A stretch of DNA of 64,000 nucleotides from Earliella scabrosa (taxonomy: Eukaryota > Basidiomycota > Agaricomycetes > Polyporales > Polyporaceae), in contig JABYQQ010000007.1 of NCBI GenBank assembly GCA_022605405.1, forward strand, positions 2,170,001-2,234,000. The letters run 5' to 3'. Position 1 is the stretch's first letter. Each line of letters starts with the position of its first letter. Of this stretch, positions 1 to 7,243 are shown piece by piece. The position numbers and the translations under genes were made by a program. The notes under the pieces were generated by a model. It did no database searches, had not been told where the DNA came from, and worked only from the letters and a program-made list of their open reading frames with translations.

Positions 1-2
1 GC

Positions 3-185
3 GGACCGGAGGCTGGGACCGGAGCTATTGGCTCGTACTCCTTGGCGAGTCTGGGAGGTGGGGATGCTGTTCCGCCGGTTGCGGGTCCGTCGCGTACGAG
101 GCCCGGAGGTGCACAGGAGAGGGCGAATCCGCACACGCCGTCGCGTCGTGGAGGGCGGGGAGGCGGCAGAGGCGGGTCGCGGTGA
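3..185 (+). CDS. possible C-terminal end of LINE ORF1 (partial)
   Basis: The third forward frame is open from the window edge to a TGA at 183-185 and reads as a low-complexity, Gly/Pro/Arg-rich tail ending in RGG-type repeats. That composition suits the C-terminus of a gag-like, RNA-binding ORF1 upstream of LINE ORF2. The first frame is also open (to 213) but is Arg-rich without pattern. No zinc knuckle is visible in this short piece, so the assignment rests on position and composition only. Confidence 0.35.
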   Translation, partial: GPEAGTGAIGSYSLASLGGGDAVPPVAGPSRTRPGGAQERANPHTPSRRGGRGGGRGGSR

Positions 186-522
186 TAGTCGGCTGTGCGT
201 GCTACTAGAATAAGGTCTCGGTATGTCTCGATCATCTGTACAAGTCCTGTAGGGCTGGCTCGCCTATAGGATATGCTGAGTTGTGGGATTATACGCGGTG
301 GCGGCGAGCATCACACAACTATGGGCCCTCTTCTGGACCCCATATACTGGCCTGCGGGTGACAGGAAGGTCTGGAAGGGTTTAGCGGGTGTCCTATTTAG
401 GACCAGTGACCCGCGCTGGGCACTCCCTGGCGAACTGCTTAGCTGAGCCCGCCTCGCCACTGGGCACGTGAAGCGAACGCAGGTAACTGACCGTGGCGAC
501 GGATTTCGCCTAGACGAAGAGA

Positions 523-876
523 ATGGTTGTACTCCTGTCGAAATATGCAACTGCGAACACACAAACACATAACACATCACAAACGGACAGCACATTGGGC
601 AATGGTGATAGGCGCAGTTCTGGCTCGGGAGCTCGGAGTGTGACTCGTACCGAACAGCCGGGCGGTGAGCGAGCTGGAACTAACGGTGGTACTGGAACGT
701 CTCGTAAGAAGAAGCGAAAGACTAAAGCGAGAGTGACGGTGGCGACACTGAATATGAGAGGATACAGAGGTGGAGGGCAGGGATTGGGTCCACAGGACAA
801 ATGGCTTTGTATAAACCAGGTAATGAGAGAAAAAAAGATTGCGGTGCTGGCTCTGCAGGAAACGCACTTAACGGAG
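523..876 (+). pseudogene. LINE ORF2, piece 1: start and endonuclease N-terminus
   Basis: The ORF opens at ATG 523 with a Thr/Ser/Gly-rich then Lys/Arg-rich leader. It then enters the APE-like endonuclease with the motif TLNMRG and the QETHL motif that holds a catalytic Glu. The frame is cut after ACG GAG at 876, where the 3' LTR of the Gypsy element begins. It resumes in the same frame at 7244 (GAT CGT ATT). There are 118 codons in this piece and no decay other than the insertion. Confidence 0.85.
872..876. repeat. left target-site duplication of the Gypsy element (cggag)
   Basis: cggag immediately before the LTR terminus TGTCGC at 877 matches cggag at 7239-7243 directly after the other LTR terminus. 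Five base pairs is the usual duplication made by Ty3/Gypsy integrases. It shows that the two LTRs belong to a single insertion event rather than a recombinant. Confidence 0.95.
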
Positions 877-1313
877 TGTCGCGACCTGGGGTCAAGCGAG
901 ACGAGGAGGGAACGACGAGGCGAGCGAGGGCGTCCGACGAGCGCTTGTGCAGCGAGAGTGGAGCAAGGCTCGACACGCAGGGCTGGAGACAAGTTGTATT
1001 GAGCGAAGTATCTACAAGTGAAATACAAGTGAGGCTTACCTGGAGACAAGAGGTCGAAACTGAGGTCTCCAGGTAGCGAGTGCTAGGGTTTATATCTACG
1101 GTTAGAACAATAGCGCTTGGAGAACAATAGAACAATAGTGTGACGGAACAATGGAGGAGATACAATGGTATGACGACAATTGTGTCCGGAACAAAGGAAA
1201 AGAAACAAAAGGGGCTTTGGAATCTGGAAGTACAATGGTGATAGCGAACAATGGAAACAGTGAACGGTGGTTAGTTGGGCGCTTCCCTAGGCGCTGAGGG
1301 ACCGTTCGTGACA
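877..1313 (-). repeat. 3' LTR of the Gypsy element
   Basis: This 437-bp LTR starts TGTCGC and ends TTCGTGACA on the plus strand. It matches 6802-7238 position for position as far as can be read by eye. On the element's own strand it supplies U3, R and U5 at the 3' end. Confidence 0.95.
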
Positions 1314-1316
1314 GTA

Positions 1317-1327
1317 CCCCCCTCCTA
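1317..1327 (-). other. polypurine tract of the Gypsy element
   Basis: On the minus strand the sequence TAGGAGGGGGG lies three bases upstream of the 3' LTR. A purine run in this place is the standard plus-strand primer of LTR elements. It falls between the pol stop (1340-1342) and the LTR. Confidence 0.8.
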
Positions 1328-1339
1328 AGGCTCATGTCC

Positions 1340-4300
1340 TCATGAGCGACGCTTCTTGGGCGTGTAGGGTTTGTGAGGTCCATCAGCGTCCGGATGTCTG
1401 TCATGGAATGCCTCTACTAGTTCGGCTGCATGTTCGACATCCGCCGCGTCTTCCCAAGAGTCGTTCTCTGGACCCCATCCCTTCCACCGGACTAAGTACT
1501 GCAGCTTGTGCCACCTGCCCCATCGGCGCGAGTTACGAATTTCCTCCACTTCGTACTCTTCCTCGCCCTCAACTTCAATTGGGGCGGGTTCAGGGGGGAC
1601 CCGTCCTGGCAGCGTACTCTGCTTGTGTGCATGAAGGAGTGAGACATGGAACACCGGATGGATCTTCATCGTGTGGGGCAACTTGAGTTCGTACGCTAGT
1701 TCACCGACACGTCGTACGACAGGGTACGGGCCTGCGAACTTGTCGGCGAGCTTCTTGGGGATGTCTGAGAATCTCAAGTTGCGTGTGTCCAGCCACACTT
1801 TCTGTCCAGGTGTGAACGTCGGGGTGTCCTGTGCGTGCCGGTCGAAGTACTCCTTCATGCGCTCTGCTGCCAGTGTCAACGCAGCTGTGGCATCCTCGCG
1901 CGCTTTGGCAAGCTCTGCGAGTCGCTCGTTGGCTGCAGGTAATTGTGTGTCCGGGTTGGCGGGTACCAGGAATTGCGGTTCGTATCCGTACATCAGGAAG
2001 AAGGGGGAGTAACCCGTTGACGAGTGAACTCTGGCATTGAGTGCATACTCTGCAATGGGGAGCCATTTGACCCAGTCGTCTCGTCGCTGACTGCAGAACG
2101 CTCGCAAGTACGCTTCTACTTCCTGATTGAATCGCTCCGACTGTCCGTCGGTCTGGGGATGATACGCAGTGGACAGGGCGCTCTCAATGCCTAAGCCCTT
2201 CAGAATGGCACGGAACAGGTCTGCAGCGAACTGCGGTCCCCGGTCGGAGATGATCTTTCGGGGCAGTCCATGCAGGCGGAAGTACTCCCGAATGAAGACG
2301 TCTGCTGCCCCTCCGGCATCAATCTCGTCGCTGCAGGGTACCAAGTGCACCAGTTTTCCGTGTCTGTCTGCCATGAGTTGGATCGCGTTGTGGCCGTCAA
2401 TCTCGGGAAGGCCGACGATGTAGTCACAAGTGACAATCTGTCCAGGCCTTTCAGGGATTTCGTTGGGTTTGAGAAGACCTTGAGGTCGACTCCGTATGGG
2501 TTTAGTGCGCCGACAAGTGTCGCACGTCCCCACGTACTCCTTAACGAATTTTCCCATCCCTGGCCACCAGTAGTTGCGCGATACCAACTCAAGCGTCTTC
2601 CACTGCCCTGGGTGTCCTGCAGGAGGTAGGTCGTGGTGAGTTCGGACGATCTCAGTGCGGAGTGCCTCGTCTTTTGGTACGTAGACCTTTCCTCGGTAGA
2701 GGATGAGGCCTTGCTCGACATTCCAATCGACGAGGTCACTCTGGAGCCGCGCTGGTCCTAGTTTCTCCACTTTCTGTAGAGCTTCTGCTACCTCCTGCTC
2801 CCGTTCGGAGCAAGTGCGAATACGCTTTAGCAGGGCTTTGTCTGCCACTACCGCGTTGTGTCCTCTACGAGCTGCCAGTAGCCTGAACTGTTCCGGTCGT
2901 AGCACTATCTGATCTAGGTTGTCATCGGCATCATCCTTCTGGTGATCAGGACGCCTGGAGAGCGCATCTGCACGACCGTTGGATGTGCCTGGTTTGTGCG
3001 TGATCTCGAAGTCAAACCTAGACAGATAAAGTGCCCATCGCGCCTGTCTACGAGTGAGATGTTGTGCAGTGCGCCAATATTCGAGATTCTTATGATCTGA
3101 CTGAATCTCGAAACACCGTGGTAACCCTTCCAGGTAGTGGCGCCAGGCCTCTAAGGCCCGTATTATCGCAAGCATCTCTTTATCGTAGATCTCGTAGTTG
3201 CGCTCTGCCTCACTCATGGACTCAGAGTGAAAGGCGACCGGGTGCCATTTGCCATCGTCCTGTAACTGTGCAAGTACTCCGCCGGTTGCGTATCCCGAGG
3301 CATCCACCTCGATGCGTGTGTCTTTGTTCGGATCGTACATGCACAGCACTGGATTCTGAACAAAGCGGCGTTTCAGCTCGTCGAAGGCCTCCTGTTCGTC
3401 CTGTCCCCATTGCCAGGGCACTTTGCCGGTGAGACGATCCAAGGGTTTGCAAATGCGACTGAAGTCCTGGATGAATCTGCGGTAGAAATTCGCAAATCCT
3501 CGGAACTTCCGGACATCCGACGCATTGCGGGGAGTAGGCCACTCCTGAATACCCTTTACTTTGACAGGATCCATCTCGACACGGTTATGGGACACAAGGA
3601 CACCGAGGTACTCGACCTTGGGGACTTCGAACTCGCATTTCTCGGGCTTGCAGAACAAGTCATGCTCTGCCAATCTTTTCAGGACTTCGCGGGTAACGGC
3701 GCGATGTGTCTCAAGGTCGTTGGAGAAGATCAGGATGTCGTCTAAGTAGATCGTGATCTTTCCTTCCACAATGAGGTCCTTAAAGATGTCGTTCATGAAA
3801 GCCGAGAAGGTGCTAGGCGAGTTGGTCAACCCAAAGAACATCACGTTTGGCTCGAAGAGCCCTCGGTTCGTGACGAACGCAGCTTTCCACTCATCTCCCG
3901 TTTTAATCCGGATGTTGTTGTACCCCCAACGAATGTCCAACTTAGTGAAGACCTTGGCTTGTTTGAGTCGATCCACCAGCTCTGAGACGAGAGGAATCGG
4001 ATACCGATTCTTCACGGTGATCTCGTTGAGCCGACGGTAGTCCTGTACAGGTCGCAGACTACCGTCCTTCTTTTTGATGAAGAAGAAGGGCGACGAAATG
4101 GGTGACTTTGACTCGCTAATGTAGCCTTTAGCCAGGTTCTCCTGCAGGAACTTATCTAGTTCTACCTGCTCGTTGGGGGAGAGGGGGTACACTCGTGAAT
4201 GGAACATCTTGGCCTCTGGTACCAGTTCAATCGCGTGATCGTACGGTCCATGCTCAGGGAGCCGTTCCGATGCGTCTTTGGAAAACACGCGTAGATACTG

Positions 4301-5128
4301 GTGATACCGTTCAGGCACAATCCGTTCCACCGGACGCACTTCCTTCTTCTGGTACTCCTGCTCTGCAAGCTGCTGCGAGTATGTGTAGCCAGCCATTGCA
4401 AACAGTTGTGGAGCGTTGGACAAGGCATGTCCTTGCTCCCAGGAGTACAGAAGGGCATCCTCGGAGTTATCCCATTCAACCGGTATACTCGACGGGGTGG
4501 CTGGTTCGAGGTCCTCCTCGACCATCACTGTAGCCCGTATCTTCCCTACTTCTTTAACCTTCCGCACTCGCCGAGTACGTTGACGCGCCGTAGGCCTAAC
4601 CCCCGTATCACGCGTGTCCGTCTGAGCAGGCAGTTGGCCTTCGAAGCAGGGTCGACACGATGCAGGACATCTGGACAGCTTCAACGTCCCTTGGTCCCAA
4701 TTGACCTCAGGGTTGTGTTTGCGTAACCAGTCCAGTCCAATAATGATGTCCTCCATGCCAATGTCCGTGACTGTGAACACCACCTTTTCTCGGTGTGCTC
4801 CTATCTCCAATTCCAAGATGGCAACATCCGTGATCGTACCATCACGATTCAGAGTTCCATCGATGTTATACAGCGGTATCGGCGTAGCCAACTTCCGCGT
4901 AACCACACGGTTCTCCTTGACGAACCGCCTACTTAGGAAGGTTGTAGTGGCACCGCTGTCCACCATGGCCACGACCTCCTTCCGGTGCTGCTTGCCGATT
5001 AGCTGTACTGGGACGTGAAAGTGTTGGCCATCACGATCTAGTTCATAGATAATCCCGGACCCGAGTACAGCAAACCGACTATTCGTACAAGGACCTACAC
5101 CCGCAGCCGCTAGTGAGGTCCGGATCAA
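1340..5128 (-). CDS. pol: Gypsy pol polyprotein: protease, RT, RNase H, integrase, chromodomain
   Basis: An open frame of about 1,262 residues encodes, in order: an aspartic protease (DSGA at about residues 57-60); a reverse transcriptase with FFIKKKDGSLR and the YLDD active site; an RNase H (IEVDASG, DKEML, SDHKNLEYW); an integrase with an HHCC zinc finger (HPGQWKT..., CDTCRR) and a DDE core (ISDRGPQF, AYHPQTDGQSER); and a C-terminal chromodomain (LQYLVRWKGWG...WE). The chromodomain steers integration to marked chromatin in chromoviruses. The 5' edge is TTG, not a real start. The frame is open upstream into gag and overlaps its stop by -1, so it is probably made as a Gag-Pol frameshift product. 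No internal stop is present. Confidence 0.95.
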   Translation of the reverse strand: MIRTSLAAAGVGPCTNSRFAVLGSGIIYELDRDGQHFHVPVQLIGKQHRKEVVAMVDSGATTTFLSRRFVKENRVVTRKLATPIPLYNIDGTLNRDGTITDVAILELEIGAHREKVVFTVTDIGMEDIIIGLDWLRKHNPEVNWDQGTLKLSRCPASCRPCFEGQLPAQTDTRDTGVRPTARQRTRRVRKVKEVGKIRATVMVEEDLEPATPSSIPVEWDNSEDALLYSWEQGHALSNAPQLFAMAGYTYSQQLAEQEYQKKEVRPVERIVPERYHQYLRVFSKDASERLPEHGPYDHAIELVPEAKMFHSRVYPLSPNEQVELDKFLQENLAKGYISESKSPISSPFFFIKKKDGSLRPVQDYRRLNEITVKNRYPIPLVSELVDRLKQAKVFTKLDIRWGYNNIRIKTGDEWKAAFVTNRGLFEPNVMFFGLTNSPSTFSAFMNDIFKDLIVEGKITIYLDDILIFSNDLETHRAVTREVLKRLAEHDLFCKPEKCEFEVPKVEYLGVLVSHNRVEMDPVKVKGIQEWPTPRNASDVRKFRGFANFYRRFIQDFSRICKPLDRLTGKVPWQWGQDEQEAFDELKRRFVQNPVLCMYDPNKDTRIEVDASGYATGGVLAQLQDDGKWHPVAFHSESMSEAERNYEIYDKEMLAIIRALEAWRHYLEGLPRCFEIQSDHKNLEYWRTAQHLTRRQARWALYLSRFDFEITHKPGTSNGRADALSRRPDHQKDDADDNLDQIVLRPEQFRLLAARRGHNAVVADKALLKRIRTCSEREQEVAEALQKVEKLGPARLQSDLVDWNVEQGLILYRGKVYVPKDEALRTEIVRTHHDLPPAGHPGQWKTLELVSRNYWWPGMGKFVKEYVGTCDTCRRTKPIRSRPQGLLKPNEIPERPGQIVTCDYIVGLPEIDGHNAIQLMADRHGKLVHLVPCSDEIDAGGAADVFIREYFRLHGLPRKIISDRGPQFAADLFRAILKGLGIESALSTAYHPQTDGQSERFNQEVEAYLRAFCSQRRDDWVKWLPIAEYALNARVHSSTGYSPFFLMYGYEPQFLVPANPDTQLPAANERLAELAKAREDATAALTLAAERMKEYFDRHAQDTPTFTPGQKVWLDTRNLRFSDIPKKLADKFAGPYPVVRRVGELAYELKLPHTMKIHPVFHVSLLHAHKQSTLPGRVPPEPAPIEVEGEEEYEVEEIRNSRRWGRWHKLQYLVRWKGWGPENDSWEDAADVEHAAELVEAFHDRHPDADGPHKPYTPKKRRS

Positions 5129-5925
5129 AAATCCTCCGTCTTCTCTGCCGCTTTCACAGAGGCCAGCTGTTCCTGCAGCTGCTTCATCTTGGCCTCCATC
5201 TGCTCAAACTGAGCGGCGGAGATTTTCTTGGCCTTGCAGTTGCGTGCAATGTGCCCTGGTTTCCCGCACTTGAAGCACGTGCGGGTCTCCGGTTGCTGAT
5301 CGGTGCTCGCACCAGCGACTTGTTCCTTGCCTTTCCCTTTGAAGGGACGGAACTTGCTGGCCTCGATGGACGCGAGGCCCTGGCTGATCTCGAGGGCCTC
5401 CTTCTGCATCTTGGCAAAAGTCGAGACGTCACGCCCACTGGTGATGAGGGCGGTGCGCAACTGCTCGGGGAGGCCATCTCGATAGCGCATGCGCTTGTCC
5501 TCCTCTCCAAGGCCTGTCCGGGCGGCGACGGCGGTGAACTTGGCCGTCCACTCCTTGACGGTGGCCATCTTGGGACGCTGGGCCCCTCGATTGAGCTGCC
5601 GGAGTTCTTCGTAGGCGGAGGCCTTGTCGTCAACCGCACAGAAGTGGGCTTTGAAGTCCGTTTCGAAAGCCGCGAAGTCGGCCCAGCAGGGTTGAGAGCC
5701 CCCCAGCTGCGCGTAGTAGGGCAGAGCCCAGACTGCCGCGTCGTCCTTGAGAAAACCCAGAATCATCTGGAATTTCAGGTCATTCGTGACCGCGGTGGGG
5801 AGGTTGTCGAAGAACGCCTTTGATCGCGAGAGGAAGGCAAGAGCGGCGATGGGGTCTTTGCCATAGTACGGCTCCGGAGCGAGTAGCTTGACCAGGGAGT
5901 CCGGGATGGTAGTGGAGCCCGACAT
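5125..5925 (-). CDS. gag: Gypsy Gag with CCHC zinc knuckle
   Basis: From ATG 5925 the frame gives 266 residues: a capsid-like helical part (PEPYYGKDPIAALAFLSRSK..., retrotrans-gag type), then the nucleocapsid knuckle CFKCGKPGHIARNC (C-x2-C-x4-H-x4-C), then a short coiled-coil tail. ATG 5925 has an ideal context (CCTCCACC ATG) and is the first AUG after the predicted transcription start more than 1 kb upstream, which decides this start. The same frame stays open upstream to 6543 (about 206 more codons) without any ATG. A GTG at 6495, with A at -3 and G at +4, could start a longer form. The stop TGA (5127-5125) overlaps the pol frame. Confidence 0.85.
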   Translation of the reverse strand: MSGSTTIPDSLVKLLAPEPYYGKDPIAALAFLSRSKAFFDNLPTAVTNDLKFQMILGFLKDDAAVWALPYYAQLGGSQPCWADFAAFETDFKAHFCAVDDKASAYEELRQLNRGAQRPKMATVKEWTAKFTAVAARTGLGEEDKRMRYRDGLPEQLRTALITSGRDVSTFAKMQKEALEISQGLASIEASKFRPFKGKGKEQVAGASTDQQPETRTCFKCGKPGHIARNCKAKKISAAQFEQMEAKMKQLQEQLASVKAAEKTEDF

Positions 5926-6801
5926 GGTGGAGGTTTGGACCGGTACGGCTACTGGTGTGATGGTGGATACAGGTTGTGTGACCTGCGGCGTGGGTTGAGC
6001 AACCTGTGGCGGAGGCTGCGTTGTGGTGGGTGAGGGGGGACGTTCGGATCGAACGGGTTTGGCAGGCGGGGAGTTAAGGATGACAGTGGTTGCGGGCTCT
6101 TCGGTGGTCCGACTTGGTCCTGCAACTGCTGTAGTCGGGCCCGGAGAGGATGCGCGCCGCTCTTGTAAGCGTTGGGCGACAAGCGCAACCCCAGGGAGGA
6201 CAGTGGTAGTGGTAGGAGGAGTGTTGGCGCGACTAGGAACGCGACTGGGTGGACGGGAGGTGGTACGGGTGATCGGCTGTGTTACCGGGAGGTCAAAGAT
6301 TGCCCGGATAACGTTGGCGTTATGCTCGGTACACCTTTCGAGTCCGTGTTCTGTGAGGGTCTGTTGGGGTGCTGCCCTGCCGCGGTTCGGGCACGGCTGA
6401 TTGCCACAGACCTTAAAGGTCTTTTCCGCACTAGACCAATGAACGTCGCGCTGCTCCCCTGGGTGGTACGCGTGGAGGAGTCCCCGGCAAGCCACGATGA
6501 AGTGAGGAAGAGAGGTGTGCGCGCCCGAGTATCGTACGAGAAACTAGCAAAGTAAAAGAGGTAGGTAAGGAGGGTCCGCACGGTTGTCCTCCGTTCCTAA
6601 GGTGTTAAGCACCCCGGATACAACAGCTGGCGGGCGCAAGTGCGTGGCCTGGCTGAGGGATACTTGAAAACCCAGATGCCTCTCGAGCACAAAAGGTTCA
6701 CAATGCTAGTTACTAGAGACCGTGGTATGTATCGTAGGGCGCGCGTTACCTCAGAGGGAGTGTGAGTTACACGCCGGCGCTCGCAAGGAGTTTCGACCTA
6801 A
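5926..6801 (-). other. Gypsy leader: AUG-free, partly open in the gag frame
   Basis: Between the 5' LTR and the gag AUG there is no ATG in any frame on the element's strand. The same holds on through R-U5 to the predicted start at 6986. From 6543 to 5926 the gag frame is free of stops. That stretch reads as a segment with paired cysteines (CRG, then CGNQPCPNRG) followed by a long Pro/Thr/Ser-rich stretch, which looks more like a protein than untranslated RNA. It may encode an N-terminal Gag extension made from a non-AUG codon, or simply be a leader cleared of AUGs. Confidence 0.6.
6789..6799 (-). other. self-primer binding site of the Gypsy element
   Basis: Two bases inside the 5' LTR edge the minus strand reads AGGTCGAAACT (11 nt). 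This is exactly complementary to AGTTTCGACCT at 6986-6976 in the LTR, which lies where the transcript should start. No TGG, the mark of a tRNA primer, adjoins the LTR. Tf1 of fission yeast uses the first 11 nt of its own RNA as minus-strand primer in the same geometry, so self-priming is inferred here. Confidence 0.8.
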
Positions 6802-6961
6802 TGTCGCGACCTGGGGTCAAGCGAGACGAGGAGGGAACGACGAGGCGAGCGAGGGCGTCCGACGAGCGCTTGTGCAGCGAGAGTGGAGCAAGGCTCGACA
6901 CGCAGGGCTGGAGACAAGTTGTATTGAGCGAAGTATCTACAAGTGAAATACAAGTGAGGCT

Positions 6962-7000
6962 TACCTGGAGACAAGAGGTCGAAACTGAGGTCTCCAGGTA
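6962..7000. repeat. 11-bp inverted repeat around the inferred LTR transcription start
   Basis: tacctggagac (6962-6972) and gtctccaggta (6990-7000) are perfect inverse complements separated by 17 bp. That spacer contains the 11-nt self-primer sequence. The 3' copy of the LTR would place the whole hairpin in the 3' part of the transcript. A role in RNA folding or 3' processing is inference. Confidence 0.7.
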
Positions 7001-7013
7001 GCGAGTGCTAGGG

Positions 7014-7019
7014 TTTATA
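7014..7019 (-). promoter_or_regulatory. TATA box of the Gypsy LTR promoter
   Basis: TATAAA on the minus strand lies 28-33 bp upstream of position 6986, the start inferred independently from the self-primer complementarity. The normal TATA-to-start spacing supports both calls. The matching copy in the 3' LTR is near 1089-1094. Confidence 0.75.
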
Positions 7020-7238
7020 TCTACGGTTAGAACAATAGCGCTTGGAGAACAATAGAACAATAGTGTGACGGAACAATGGAGGAGATACAATGGTATGACG
7101 ACAATTGTGTCCGGAACAAAGGAAAAGAAACAAAAGGGGCTTTGGAATCTGGAAGTACAATGGTGATAGCGAACAATGGAAACAGTGAACGGTGGTTAGT
7201 TGGGCGCTTCCCTAGGCGCTGAGGGACCGTTCGTGACA

Positions 7239-7243
7239 CGGAG
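7239..7243. repeat. right target-site duplication of the Gypsy element (cggag)
   Basis: This copy directly follows the LTR end ...TGACA and matches 872-876. After it, LINE ORF2 resumes in frame. Confidence 0.95.

Larger units (their letters stand above)
877..7238 (-). mobile_element. complete Ty3/Gypsy chromovirus, self-priming type
   Basis: The element is 6,362 bp and runs on the minus strand: 5' LTR (7238-6802), primer-binding site, long leader, gag, pol, polypurine tract, 3' LTR (1313-877). Both LTRs are 437 bp with TG...CA ends and no difference was seen on reading them side by side. It has 5-bp target duplications. Pol order is protease, RT, RNase H, integrase, chromodomain, which defines the chromovirus lineage. 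Priming appears to use the 5' end of its own RNA, as in Tf1/sushi elements. Intact frames and matching LTRs mean a very young, possibly active copy. Confidence 0.95.
6802..7238 (-). repeat. 5' LTR of the Gypsy element
   Basis: This 437-bp LTR has TG...CA ends and matches 877-1313. On the minus strand U3 (7238 to about 6987) carries eight ACAAT motifs and a TATA box. R begins near 6986, and R-U5 runs about 185 nt to the primer-binding site. Confidence 0.95.

Noticed and set aside
5125..5128. TTG at 5128 as a real pol start codon
   Set aside because: The frame is open upstream, has no ATG there, and overlaps the gag stop by -1; a frameshift product is the better explanation.
5113..5823. Long plus-strand frame opposite gag
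   Set aside because: It has no start context and no domain and is the complement of the zinc-knuckle Gag; GC-rich coding DNA often leaves such antisense frames open.
6789..6801. tRNA-type primer-binding site
   Set aside because: The base pairs after the LTR do not start with TGG, so no tRNA 3' CCA can pair next to the LTR; the 11-nt self-complement fits instead.
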